This document shows positions 36,218-44,721 of a stretch of DNA of 64,000 nt, one piece after another; position 1 is the stretch's first letter, and each line of letters opens with the position of its first letter. Location: positions 1 through 64,000 of the forward strand of contig CALXGQ010000013.1 of NCBI GenBank assembly GCA_944387895.1, read 5' to 3'. Position numbers and translations under genes: made by a program. The stretch comes from an uncultured Clostridia bacterium (GTDB taxonomy: Bacteria > Bacillota > Clostridia > Oscillospirales > QAKW01). The notes beneath the pieces were generated by a model that saw only the letters and a program-made list of their open reading frames with translations, was not told where the DNA came from and did no database searches.

Positions 36218-36220
36218 ATT
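36192..36220 (+). promoter_or_regulatory. Promoter inside the 3' end of the phosphatase gene
   Basis: TTGACA (36192-36197), 17 bases, TAAATT (36215-36220). It would drive the exported-protein and LCP genes. Confidence 0.6.
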
Positions 36221-36264
36221 TAAATATAGTGAATAATATATATTCGATAGAGGAGATGAGTATA

Positions 36265-37020
36265 ATGAAAAAAGTAATTTCATGTGTACTGTTGCTGGTG
36301 ATGCTTTTGTCGTTCACGCTGACTGCGGTGGCGGACGACGTGGATTTTGTAAGCTCCATTGCGAATAAAGGCGCGCCCGATCTGGTGGAATTTACCGCCG
36401 AGAGCGGTGAGGTTGCGGTAGGCTATGTCCGCGATCAGAACGACCAGATCGTTGAGGTCATCACGGCGGATGAAGTGATGATCACCGCCGTTGGAGAAGC
36501 GGAAACTTCCGGCGATATTTCCGCCGAAGCCAAAGAGGTTCTGCTGCGCGTTTATGAGGAACTTTGCGAGCCGGGCGCCAGCCTTGCCAAGCTCTGCGCT
36601 GCATTGAATGATGACGTTGCTGCTGCCCTTGGCGCCGGTAATAACGCGGATAATCTGGTGGTTAAGGATCTCTTTGATCTCACCCTGCTGGGCGATGCGG
36701 CCGCCGCGATGACGGAGGATCGTTATGCAGAGCTGACCTTTGATATTTCTCTGTCCAAGGATAGCTATGTGGCAGCGATGGTATATGCCAACGATGGGTG
36801 GCTGGCTTCTTCCATCGTCAACAACGGCGACGGGACTGTGACCTGCAAGCTGGATGCTACGGGTCCGGTGGCCTTTATGGTTCCCGGTGCAACAAGTGGT
36901 GCCGATACCGGTGATGAAAGCGGCGCCAGCCTGATTTTCTGGGGCTGCACAATGGCGGTGTCGTTGGCTGCGATCGTTGTTCTGGCCGTTGTGATCTATC
37001 GCAGAAAGAAATCCATGTAA
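36265..37020 (+). CDS. Exported, membrane-anchored protein of unknown function
   Basis: The 251-residue product has a signal peptide (KKVISCVLLLVMLLSFTLTAVA) and a C-terminal anchor: DTGDESG, a hydrophobic helix and the basic end YRRKKSM. The body is acidic and contains no motif I recognise. The ATG at 36265 follows AGGAG at 36251; the upstream ATG at 36256 touches the ribosome site. It has its own promoter inside the phosphatase gene and lies 31 bases before an LCP gene. Its place suggests a part in surface polysaccharide assembly or attachment, but no function should be assumed. Confidence 0.7.
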   Translation: MKKVISCVLLLVMLLSFTLTAVADDVDFVSSIANKGAPDLVEFTAESGEVAVGYVRDQNDQIVEVITADEVMITAVGEAETSGDISAEAKEVLLRVYEELCEPGASLAKLCAALNDDVAAALGAGNNADNLVVKDLFDLTLLGDAAAAMTEDRYAELTFDISLSKDSYVAAMVYANDGWLASSIVNNGDGTVTCKLDATGPVAFMVPGATSGADTGDESGASLIFWGCTMAVSLAAIVVLAVVIYRRKKSM

Positions 37021-37051
37021 GCATCTGCGGACATCAGAATCGGACGGTTGA

Positions 37052-38044
37052 ATGATGAACAAACAGTCACGTGGCAGAAATCCTGCGATAGCGCTCATCT
37101 TCCTGCTTCTGGTGCTTGCATTGATATTCAGCAGCTTTAAGTTTATTGAAATCGCCTTTCATTCCGAAAAAACCGGCGAAGCGGAACCTGTTTCAACCAA
37201 AACGATCGAGCGGGACGGTCTTTCCTATTTCCCCCGGCAGGACATTACGGTCGTGATGCTGCTGGGCATCGATCAGACCGGTCCGGTTGAGGCAAGCGCT
37301 TCCTACAATAATACCGGAGAGGCGGATATGGTTGCTCTGTTGATCTTTGACGAGAGCAATGAAACCTATAGCATCCTGATGCTGAATCGGGATACCATGC
37401 TGGATATGCCGGTTCTCGGCGTCGGCGGGAAGCGCGCCGGCACAGCCTATGGGCAGCTTGCCCTGGCGCATACCTATGGCAGCGGCCTGGCGGATAGCTG
37501 CGAAAATATCCGCGAAGCAGTTTCGGAATTTCTCTGTGGCTTGAAAATTGATTATTACGCCTCCCTCAATATGGACGCCATCTCGATTCTGACGGATCAG
37601 GTGGGCGGCGTTCCCGTTACGGTGACGGACGATTTTTCCGAGGTGGATCCCTCTATCCCGATGGGGGAAACGACCCTCAGCGGCGAGCAGGCGCTTTCCT
37701 TTGTGCAGGCGCGGCGCGGCGTTGGGAATCAGATGAACGTATCCCGTATGGAGCGGCAGCAGGCGTATGTGGAAGGTCTGCTGGAAGCGTTTTTTGCCAA
37801 GGGGGAGCAGAGCGAAAGCTTTGCGGTGCAAACCTATGACGCCCTGAACGACTATATGGTAACGGACTGTACGGCGACGACGATGAGTACCATGATGACC
37901 CGCTATGCCGATTATACGCTTTCCGAAATCCTTTCTCCTGAGGGCGAAAATGTCCAGGGGGAAGAATATATGGAATTTTATGCGGATGAAGAGGAGCTGG
38001 ACGATTTGATCCTCCGTCTTTTCTACGCGGAAAAAGAACTGTAA
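37052..38044 (+). CDS. LytR-CpsA-Psr (LCP) family transferase
   Basis: LCP proteins attach wall polysaccharides or teichoic acids from lipid carriers to peptidoglycan. This 330-residue protein has an N-terminal membrane anchor (AIALIFLLLVLALIFSSF) and the LCP domain: VVMLLGIDQ, GEADMVALLIFD, SILMLNRDTMLDM and the C-terminal SFVQARRGVGNQMNVSRMERQ with the conserved Arg residues. It is the last gene of the polysaccharide locus, and a strong terminator follows. It probably links the polymer controlled by the upstream kinase and phosphatase to the wall. Confidence 0.92.
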   Translation: MMNKQSRGRNPAIALIFLLLVLALIFSSFKFIEIAFHSEKTGEAEPVSTKTIERDGLSYFPRQDITVVMLLGIDQTGPVEASASYNNTGEADMVALLIFDESNETYSILMLNRDTMLDMPVLGVGGKRAGTAYGQLALAHTYGSGLADSCENIREAVSEFLCGLKIDYYASLNMDAISILTDQVGGVPVTVTDDFSEVDPSIPMGETTLSGEQALSFVQARRGVGNQMNVSRMERQQAYVEGLLEAFFAKGEQSESFAVQTYDALNDYMVTDCTATTMSTMMTRYADYTLSEILSPEGENVQGEEYMEFYADEEELDDLILRLFYAEKEL

Positions 38045-38052
38045 GTACGCTG

Positions 38053-38083
38053 AAAAGCGCCGGGCTTTTGCCCGGCGCTTTTT
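38053..38083. terminator. Terminator after the LCP gene
   Basis: Perfect stem AAAAGCGCCGGGC with its complement around a TTTT loop, then T residues. Confidence 0.93.
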
Positions 38084-38146
38084 GCCTGTATGGGTCTGTA
38101 AATTGTTTGGAGGACTCGTTGACCGTTTTTGAAAACCTGCCGGGCG

Positions 38147-39013
38147 TTACGCCTTTTGGTCAGCGCCGGCGGTCTGCTTTGCCATCCACTGCCGAAGGGC
38201 GGGGAGCGCTTTTTCCGCGTCGCTTCTGCCCAGTTGATACTGCGCCTCCAGCCGTGCAACGTCCTTTTCCGTCCGTTTGATGCCGAGGTTTTTGCTGGGA
38301 CGAATCACAAAAATCTCTCCGTTCTGCTCCAGCTCCCCGATGCGGAGCAGCGTGTCGTTATAGACGGTATGGCGCCGCAGCAGCGCCGCGGTAAATTGGG
38401 GGTATTTTCTGTAAATCAGCTTGGCGAGCCCGGGCTTTTGGGGGCTTTTCCTGTAGCCGTCGTACTGGGTCAGCACAACGATGTTGCGCTCGTATCCCAT
38501 CTTCCGGGCGGCTTCGATGGGGATGCTGTCGGCAACGCCGCCGTCCAGAAGCTTTTTGCCGTCCACCTGCACAATTTTGGAAACAAAAGGCATGGAGGCG
38601 GAGGCAAGCAGATAATCCATTTCCCTGCGCAGATCGGTGCAGCGCCGGTAGAGCGGCGCGCCGGTTTCAAGATCGGTGCAGACGGCATAGTAGGCGGCGG
38701 GGGAGGCGGCAAAGGTATCATAATCAAAGGGATCCAGACGATCCGGGATATCATGATAGCAAAATTGCTCTCCGACGATGCTGCCGGTGGTGAGGAGGGA
38801 AAAGAAGCTCATAAAGCGCTTGTCGCCGCGGTATTTTTTGTAATATCGGATGGTTCTCCCGGGCTGGTTGCTCAAATAAACGCTGCCGTGGATGGCGCCG
38901 GCCGATACGCCGAAGACGGCGTCGGTCCGGAGCTCGTTTTCCATAAAGACATCCAAAACTCCTGCGGTGTAAATGGCGCGCATGGCGCCGCCTTCCAGCA
39001 CTAATCCCAACAT
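38147..39013 (-). CDS. Patatin-like phospholipase
   Basis: This 288-residue serine hydrolase probably cleaves acyl groups from lipids. The oxyanion segment LEGGAMRAIYTAGVLD is at residues 6-21, the nucleophile Ser in FGVSAGAIHGS near 41, and the catalytic Asp in LLDGGVADSIP near 157. The ATG at 39013 follows AGGAAAGGA; the longer open frame begins within sequence that lacks the family pattern. It stands alone. Substrate and purpose are unknown. Confidence 0.92.
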   Translation of the reverse strand: MLGLVLEGGAMRAIYTAGVLDVFMENELRTDAVFGVSAGAIHGSVYLSNQPGRTIRYYKKYRGDKRFMSFFSLLTTGSIVGEQFCYHDIPDRLDPFDYDTFAASPAAYYAVCTDLETGAPLYRRCTDLRREMDYLLASASMPFVSKIVQVDGKKLLDGGVADSIPIEAARKMGYERNIVVLTQYDGYRKSPQKPGLAKLIYRKYPQFTAALLRRHTVYNDTLLRIGELEQNGEIFVIRPSKNLGIKRTEKDVARLEAQYQLGRSDAEKALPALRQWMAKQTAGADQKA

Positions 39014-39251
39014 GATGTAAATCCTTTCCTGAAAACGATGAAAAAATGTATTCCCGCCCGGCAAAACCGTCGCTGCGGAAAGCAAAGCCCGCATTGCATC
39101 AACCGCCGCGCGCAGCGGCGGCGGGGCACGGCGGAGCGCCGCGCATCCCGCTTGATACGGTTGTTTTTAGCCGCGAGCGAAAAGGGAAAAGCCCTCCGGC
39201 TGCTCCAGAGGACTTTTATGAAAATAAGCCTGCCGGATCTTCCGGATACGC
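39014..39251. other. Intergenic stretch with a weak minus-strand terminator
   Basis: GC-rich inverted sequences (39105-39146) and a bulged hairpin at about 39187-39217, which on the minus strand ends in CTTTT and may terminate the DUF1858 gene. No gene is seen. Confidence 0.4.
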
Positions 39252-39449
39252 TTAGCCGCTGATCGCCTGATTGATTTTTTCGATCAGGTCGTCGGGGTTC
39301 ACGCCGTGAACGGCACAGGCCTGCTCAATGGTTTCGCCGCGGGAGGAAGGGCAATGCAGGCAGTGCATACCGATCTCCGTAAAAAAATGGGCGGTATCCG
39401 GATACTGATCCAGAACGTCGGCAATAATGGTGTCTTTGGTTATCATCAT
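39252..39449 (-). CDS. DUF1858 domain protein
   Basis: This 65-residue protein is a single DUF1858 domain: TIIADVLDQYPDTAHFFTEI followed by CLHCPSS and then ETIEQACAVHGVNPDDLIEK. The domain resembles the N-terminus of ScdA/RIC iron-sulfur repair proteins and of hybrid-cluster-associated proteins; the two cysteines may bind a metal or disulfide. The exact role is not established. AGGAGG precedes two tandem ATG codons. It is divergent from the FemX gene. Confidence 0.9.
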   Translation of the reverse strand: MMITKDTIIADVLDQYPDTAHFFTEIGMHCLHCPSSRGETIEQACAVHGVNPDDLIEKINQAISG

Positions 39450-39525
39450 TTGGACCTCCTTTGTTAGAATCTAACTATAGTATACACAAAATCTGCCAAA
39501 AAGCAAAGGTATTTTTTATTTTCGG

Positions 39526-39554
39526 TTTACATTTATTTTGAAAAGTGTTATACT
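39526..39554 (+). promoter_or_regulatory. Sigma-A promoter of the femX-racemase-holB-ricT operon
   Basis: TTTACA (39526-39531), 17 bases, TATACT (39549-39554). Transcription would start near 39561, giving a short leader. Confidence 0.8.
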
Positions 39555-39587
39555 AATTTAATAAAAACCGGATGTAAGGAGAAGGAA

Positions 39588-40646
39588 ATGGAACGATTGG
39601 ATCTCAACGACAGCGCCAAAGTAGCGGAATACGAGGCATTTTTGCAGCGCCATCCGAAGGGACATTTTGCGCAGTCGGTAAGATGGGCGAAGCTGAAGAC
39701 GGCGTGGCGCTTTGAAGCGGTGATCGAGCGGGATGAAACCGGCGCGATCGCCGGAACCATGGGGCTTCTGATCCGTCATGTTCCGGGAACGTCGATCATG
39801 TATTCCTGCCGCGGGCCGGTCTGCGATCTGCATGATGAAGAAATGGTCACGCGGCTGGTGCAGGCGGCGGGCGAGATCGGCAAGCAATATCACGCCTGCT
39901 CCCTCAAGATCGATACCGACGTCAAGGCGGAGGATGAAGTTTTCTGGGGAATCTGCCGCAAGCTGGGATTCAACGAACCCAATCATTCCAAAAATTTCGA
40001 GGGGATTCAGCCCCGCTTTGTTTTCCGGCTGTATTTAAACGGCCGCAGCGAGGAGGAGCTTCTGGCCTCTTTTCAGCAGAAAACCCGCTACAATATTCGG
40101 GTGGCGGTCAAAAAAGGGGTGGAAGTGCGGCAGTGCGGCGAAGAGGCGCTGCACGACTTTCACCGGATCATGGTCACAACCGGAGCCCGGGATCATTTTG
40201 TTGTGCGGACGGAGGAATATTTCCGCCGGATGATGGAAACGATGGGGGAACATATGCGCCTATATATGGCCTATCTGGACGGTAAGGCCATAGCCGGAAC
40301 GCTGGCGATCGGCTACGGCGACAAAGTCTGGTATCTCTACGGCGCTTCCGCCAATGAATACCGCAACGTCATGCCGAATTATCTGCTGCAATGGGAAATG
40401 ATCAAGTGGGCGGTTGAACGCAAGGCGGCCGTTTATGATTTCCGGGGCGTATCCGGCGATCTGAGCGAGGATAATCCGTTATACGGGCTTTATCGGTTCA
40501 AGCGCGGGTTCAACGGCGAGTTTACAGAATTTATCGGGGAAATGGATCTGATCTACAACCGGTGGATGCTGGCCTGGTCCAAGTGGGGCAGCAAGCTTTA
40601 CCGGCGTTTGAATATGCTTCTTTTCAGATTGAGGCACCGGGGTTGA
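39588..40646 (+). CDS. FemX/FemAB-family peptidyltransferase
   Basis: Enzymes of this family add amino acids from aminoacyl-tRNA to the stem peptide of lipid II to make peptidoglycan cross-bridges. The 352-residue product shows the tandem GNAT folds: GHFAQSVRWAKLK near residue 24, QKTRYNIRVAVKKGVEVR near 165, and the C-terminal YDFRGVSGDLSEDNPLYGLY with KRGFNGEFTEFIGE. The helical tRNA-binding hairpin of FemA is short or absent, as in FemX/MurM-like members. A racemase-like gene starts one base after its stop. Confidence 0.93.
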   Translation: MERLDLNDSAKVAEYEAFLQRHPKGHFAQSVRWAKLKTAWRFEAVIERDETGAIAGTMGLLIRHVPGTSIMYSCRGPVCDLHDEEMVTRLVQAAGEIGKQYHACSLKIDTDVKAEDEVFWGICRKLGFNEPNHSKNFEGIQPRFVFRLYLNGRSEEELLASFQQKTRYNIRVAVKKGVEVRQCGEEALHDFHRIMVTTGARDHFVVRTEEYFRRMMETMGEHMRLYMAYLDGKAIAGTLAIGYGDKVWYLYGASANEYRNVMPNYLLQWEMIKWAVERKAAVYDFRGVSGDLSEDNPLYGLYRFKRGFNGEFTEFIGEMDLIYNRWMLAWSKWGSKLYRRLNMLLFRLRHRG

Positions 40647-40647
40647 A

Positions 40648-41724
40648 ATGGCAAGATTGATTGTTAAAAAAGAAGACGTTTTGTATAATTACCGGCTGAT
40701 TGCGGAGCGGATGGACGTTCCGGTGATCCCGGTGCTCAAGGGAAACGGCTACGGGCTGGGCGCGGAGGCGCTGTTTACGCTGTTTCAGGCCGAGGGGGTG
40801 CCGCTGATTGCCGTCAGTTGTTTGGAGGAAGCCCTTCCCCTCAGCGGTCGGGGCGTGGAAATTCTGGTGCTCTCCTGCTATGAAACGCCGGAATTTGCCG
40901 AGATCGCTCTGGAAAAAGGGCTGACGGCGTCGGTGGGCAGCCCGGCTTTTGCCGCCCTGCTTTCGGAAAAAGCGCTGGCGGCCGGGAAAACCGCGCGGGT
41001 TCATCTCAAGATCGATACCGGCATGGGGCGGTTTGGCTTTTTTCCTGGGCAAACCGAGGAGATCGTCGCAGTCTTTGCCCTGCCCGGGCTGGAGGTTACC
41101 GGTATTTTCAGTCATTGCTATGCCGCTTTTGCCGCGGATGGCTCGGCCGAAAAGCAGCTGGAGCTGTTCAACGGCGTAACGGCGGCCCTTGAGGCGCGGG
41201 GGATCGCCGTTCCGATGCGGCATCTGGCCAATTCCAGCGCCGCCTGCAGGCCGGGCTTTGCGCTGGACGCCGTTCGGATCGGGTCGGCGCTGACCGGCCG
41301 GCTTGCCCGTAAAACCGATCTGCCTCTGAAGAAGGTCGGGCGGCTGGAGGCGGAGGTGCTTGCGGTGCGGAATCTTCCCGCCGGGAGCAACGTGGGCTAT
41401 GGCGGCGTATGCCGGTTGAAGAAGGATACGACGGTTGCCGTAGTCGCCGCCGGAACGGCAGAGGGCTTTTCCCCCGGGGAAACCCGCAATCTTTTCCGGA
41501 TGCGGGACATCTGCCGGTATTTGTATCATGATTGCAGGCTGTTTTTTAAGAGGCCCGTTGTATACGGAATCGTAGGCGGAAAGCGCGCGGCCATGCTGAG
41601 CCGCCCCGCGATCACCCATAGCTTTTTTGACGTGACCGGGCTGGACTGTAAGCCGGGCGACGTCATGGTGCTGGAGGCGATCCCCTTCAAGGTGGATTCC
41701 GCCGTGGAGCGGGTATATGAGTAA
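40648..41724 (+). CDS. Alanine racemase-like PLP enzyme, C-terminal motif atypical
   Basis: The 358-residue protein has the fold-type III barrel of alanine racemases: PLP lysine in VIPVLKGNGYGLGAEAL (near 31) and the second catalytic Tyr in NVGYGGVCRL near residue 250. IDTGMGRFGFFP matches the family. The C-terminal domain has HSFFDVTGL where alanine racemases usually carry a MDQ-VDVT motif, so the residues that line the substrate entrance differ. Alanine is therefore uncertain; another amino acid such as serine is possible. It is coupled to femX upstream and overlaps holB by eight bases. Confidence 0.82.
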   Translation: MARLIVKKEDVLYNYRLIAERMDVPVIPVLKGNGYGLGAEALFTLFQAEGVPLIAVSCLEEALPLSGRGVEILVLSCYETPEFAEIALEKGLTASVGSPAFAALLSEKALAAGKTARVHLKIDTGMGRFGFFPGQTEEIVAVFALPGLEVTGIFSHCYAAFAADGSAEKQLELFNGVTAALEARGIAVPMRHLANSSAACRPGFALDAVRIGSALTGRLARKTDLPLKKVGRLEAEVLAVRNLPAGSNVGYGGVCRLKKDTTVAVVAAGTAEGFSPGETRNLFRMRDICRYLYHDCRLFFKRPVVYGIVGGKRAAMLSRPAITHSFFDVTGLDCKPGDVMVLEAIPFKVDSAVERVYE

Positions 41725-42649
41725 GCTGATCGGGAATCCTGAGATCCGGCATGAAATGGAGCGCGGACATTTTGCTCATGCCTATCTGATCGCCGGCGAA
41801 AAGGGGATGGGCAAGAAAACGCTGGCCCGTCTGCTGGCCGCCCGCCTGACCGAGGATCGGCGCGGGCTGGCGGAGCGGGACGAGCATCCCGACGTTTTGT
41901 GGCTGGCGCCGAAGGAGCCGGGGCGGCAGATCCCGGTCGAGGAGGTGCGGGCTTTTCGCAGGGAAGCGTATGTTCTGCCGAATCAGGCGCCGCGCAAGGT
42001 ATTGATCATCGATCGGTGCGAGCAGCTCAACGCAAGCGGCCAGAACGCGATCCTGAAGATTCTGGAGGAACCCCCGGAGCAGACGGTATTTATACTGTTG
42101 GCGTCCGGCCGGGAGGCGGTTCTGCCAACCATCCGTTCCCGGTGCGTGATCTGGGAAATGCAGCCGGTTTCCGAGGCGGAAGGGGTCGCTTATCTGCGCG
42201 AGCGCTATCCGGACGAAGAGCGGGCGCTGACGCTTTTGCGCGCTGCGGGCGGCAATCTGGGGCGGGCCATGGAATATCTGGAAGGCGGAACCCTGCTGTC
42301 CTATGGAGAGCTTGGCGTTCGCTTTCTGGGCAAGCTTTGCCGCAGTAAAATGCAGGAGGCGGATCGTCTGCTGGCGGGAGTGCCCAAAGGGGAGTTCCAT
42401 GCCTTTTTAGACAGCTTTTCCCGCTTGTGCCAGGATTTTATGCGCTATAAAACCGGCTGCGGGGAAGAAACGCTGGTTTTTTCGGAAAGCATCTTGCAAA
42501 TCAAAGGATTTTTAGGTAGAATGAAACTGGAGCAGCTGTATCGAATGGCGTCGCTGACGCTGGAGAGTCAAACGGCGCTCCGGGAAAATGGCAATGAGAA
42601 TCTGATCCGGATTTGTTTCATTGCAGAAATGGGAGAATTATTACGTTGA
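41717..42649 (+). CDS. holB: DNA polymerase III delta' subunit
   Basis: The delta' subunit is part of the clamp loader that puts the sliding clamp on DNA. The 310-residue product starts with the usual IRHEMERGHFAHAYLIAGEKG, has a Walker A-like GEKGMGKKT, and IDRCEQLNASGQNAILKILEEPPE with the SRC motif (IRSRC) after it. The four-cysteine zinc module normally found between the first helix and HPD is missing; the region reads RLTEDRRGLAERDEHPDV. The gene overlaps the racemase-like gene and ricT, so the operon joins wall and DNA functions. Confidence 0.88.
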   Translation: MSKLIGNPEIRHEMERGHFAHAYLIAGEKGMGKKTLARLLAARLTEDRRGLAERDEHPDVLWLAPKEPGRQIPVEEVRAFRREAYVLPNQAPRKVLIIDRCEQLNASGQNAILKILEEPPEQTVFILLASGREAVLPTIRSRCVIWEMQPVSEAEGVAYLRERYPDEERALTLLRAAGGNLGRAMEYLEGGTLLSYGELGVRFLGKLCRSKMQEADRLLAGVPKGEFHAFLDSFSRLCQDFMRYKTGCGEETLVFSESILQIKGFLGRMKLEQLYRMASLTLESQTALRENGNENLIRICFIAEMGELLR

Positions 42650-43530
42650 CAAATATCGTTGGAGTCCGTTTTAAGGGCAACGGCAAGATTTATTATTTTG
42701 ACCCCTGCGGCCTGGAACTGAAGCTGGGGGATTACTGCGTGGTGGAAACCGCCCGCGGCATGGAATGCGGGGAGGTGGCGCTGGCGTCCCGAGCGGTGGA
42801 GGACGGCGATGTGGTTCAGCCGCTGAAGCCTGTTCTGCGCATCGCCGACGCGGCGGATCACCGCCAGATGGAGCGAAATCGCGCCCGGGAAAAAAGAGCG
42901 GCGGAGGTATTCGCCGAGAAAGCCAAAAAGCACAAGTTGGAAATGTCGCTGGTGGACGTGGAGTATACCTTCGACGGCAGCAAGATCCTCTTCTTTTTCA
43001 CAGCGGAGGGGCGGGTCGATTTCCGGGATCTGGTTAAGGATCTGGCGGCGGTCTTTAAAACCCGGATCGAGCTGCGCCAGATCGGTGTTCGGGACGAATG
43101 CAAGATGATGGGCGGCATCGGGATGTGCGGCCGGCCGTTTTGCTGCAATCAGTTTCTGAGCGATTTCAGCAGGGTGACGATCAAAAGCGCCAAAGACCAG
43201 GGTCTTTCGCTGAATCCGGTAAAAATCAGCGGCGTCTGCGGGATCCTGATGTGCTGCCTGAACTATGAGCAGGCAACCTATGAGGAGCTGAGCAAAAAGC
43301 TGCCAAAGACCGGCACTCAGGTGGAAACACCCGGCGGAAAAGGCACGGTGGCGGAGCTTTCGGTGCTGACCGGGAAGGTGAAGGTGCGCTTTACTTCCGA
43401 GGATGGAACGGTGACCTTTGAAACCTACGACGCCCAGGACGTCCGCTCCCTGCGGGCTCCCCGATCTGAAGGCGGGGAACGCAAGTCCAAAGCGGCGAAA
43501 GGACCCAAGCCGGCCAAGGCGGAAAAGTGA
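42646..43530 (+). CDS. ricT: PSP1-domain regulatory protein RicT (YaaT)
   Basis: In Bacillus RicT (YaaT) works with RicA and RicF in RNA processing by RNase Y and in sporulation phosphorelay control. The 294-residue product has the PSP1 core GVRFKGNGKIYYFDP and the cysteine groups CGRPFCCNQFL and GILMCCLNYE that bind Fe-S clusters. A Lys/Ala-rich tail (KSKAAKGPKPAKAEK) ends it. The start is TTG at 42646, overlapping the holB stop, with GGGAGA nine bases upstream. The holB-ricT order is conserved in Firmicutes. Confidence 0.92.
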   Translation: MTNIVGVRFKGNGKIYYFDPCGLELKLGDYCVVETARGMECGEVALASRAVEDGDVVQPLKPVLRIADAADHRQMERNRAREKRAAEVFAEKAKKHKLEMSLVDVEYTFDGSKILFFFTAEGRVDFRDLVKDLAAVFKTRIELRQIGVRDECKMMGGIGMCGRPFCCNQFLSDFSRVTIKSAKDQGLSLNPVKISGVCGILMCCLNYEQATYEELSKKLPKTGTQVETPGGKGTVAELSVLTGKVKVRFTSEDGTVTFETYDAQDVRSLRAPRSEGGERKSKAAKGPKPAKAEK

Positions 43531-43575
43531 TAAAATTATTTATATGAATTATTTTTAAAAGTGCATGAAAAGTAC

Positions 43576-43802
<227 letters not shown>

Positions 43803-43817
43803 TCGAAAATATTAAAG

Positions 43818-43849
43818 GCGGCCGCTCTTCTGAGCGGCTGCTTTTTTTT
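43818..43849 (+). terminator. Terminator of the ferredoxin gene
   Basis: Ten-base-pair stem with one G-U pair (43818-43827 with 43832-43841), TTCT loop, eight T residues. Confidence 0.93.
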
Positions 43850-43915
43850 ATTTGTGTTCCGGTTCTAACCCTCCGGGCTTGTTCATAAAATGGTGATAAA
43901 AAAGGAGGGAGCGAG

Positions 43916-44194
43916 ATGGAAGGCGAGCATTTGAGCGGAGGCGCTCATCTGATGACGGTGGAAAACCGCCAGAAGCTCAACGCAACAGGCGTTCTGGACG
44001 TGGATAGCTTTGATGAAAAGACGGTGGTGATCCTCACCAATATGGGGGTTTTGACCGTGGAGGGGGAGGATCTGCACATCAACAGCCTGAATGTGGAAAA
44101 CGGCAGTATCGCCATAGAGGGCAGGATCGATCAGTTCCGGTATAACGATCTGAAGGAGAAGGGCGGCGGAATGTTCAAGGGGCTGTTTCGCTGA
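43916..44194 (+). CDS. yabP: Spore coat/cortex protein YabP
   Basis: YabP is a mother-cell protein needed for spore cortex or coat formation in Bacillus. The 92-residue product has the family pattern MTVENRQKLNATGVLDVDSF, TNMGVLTVEGEDLHI and the C-terminal GRIDQFRYND. AAAAGGAGGGAG precedes the ATG. A CATAAAAT sequence at 43884-43891 resembles a sigma-E -10 box, as expected for this gene. The stop overlaps the ATG of yabQ. Confidence 0.93.
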   Translation: MEGEHLSGGAHLMTVENRQKLNATGVLDVDSFDEKTVVILTNMGVLTVEGEDLHINSLNVENGSIAIEGRIDQFRYNDLKEKGGGMFKGLFR

Positions 44195-44721
44195 TGGAAA
44201 CGCATCTTTCCGATCAGGCGGTCGCCTTTTTATGGTCGGTGGCGCTGGGCGCGGGTCTGGGCGCGGTCTACGATTGGTTCCGCATCGGGCGGATTCTTTG
44301 GAAAAAACGAACGCTGACGGTTTTTTTTGAAGATCTTCTTTTCGCTCTTTGCGCCGGATTTGCCACCTCCTATTGCCTTGTCCAAACCAATTACGGACAG
44401 GTTCGGATGTTCCTTCTGGCGGGAGAAGCGTTTGGATTTATTCTTTATTTTAATACGATAGGCGTTTTTGTTGCCTGGCAGGCGCGGCTGCTGCGCCGGT
44501 TTTTGCATCTGATTTGTATGCTTTTGAAGCGATTGGGAGGGCGTTTTTGGCTATTTATACGAAAAATTGTAAAATTTTTTAAAAAACCCTTTCTTTTTTT
44601 TGCATATAGGTGTAGAATAATATTAAATCAGCCTTGGAGGAGGAAGCAGCAGCTTGAGAAGCAAGGCCGTCGTAAAAGGAGCAAAGGTAAGAAGGGCAAG
44701 GAAAATGAACCCCGTGGTTAA
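44194..44721 (+). CDS. yabQ: Spore cortex biosynthesis protein YabQ
   Basis: YabQ is a membrane protein of the mother cell needed for cortex formation. The 175-residue product has about four N-terminal hydrophobic segments, with AVAFLWSVALGAGLGAVYDWFRIGR typical of the family split across the first helix and loop, and a strongly basic C-terminal tail (LEKQGRRKRSKGKKGKEN). Its start overlaps the yabP stop. The 3' end overlaps divIC by 68 bases in another frame. Confidence 0.9.
   Translation: METHLSDQAVAFLWSVALGAGLGAVYDWFRIGRILWKKRTLTVFFEDLLFALCAGFATSYCLVQTNYGQVRMFLLAGEAFGFILYFNTIGVFVAWQARLLRRFLHLICMLLKRLGGRFWLFIRKIVKFFKKPFLFFAYRCRIILNQPWRRKQQLEKQGRRKRSKGKKGKENEPRG

Noticed and set aside
39105-39146. 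GC-rich inverted sequence considered as a small RNA or repeat array
   Set aside because: Low complexity without regular repeat units or a promoter; no CRISPR-like spacing was found here or anywhere else in the window.
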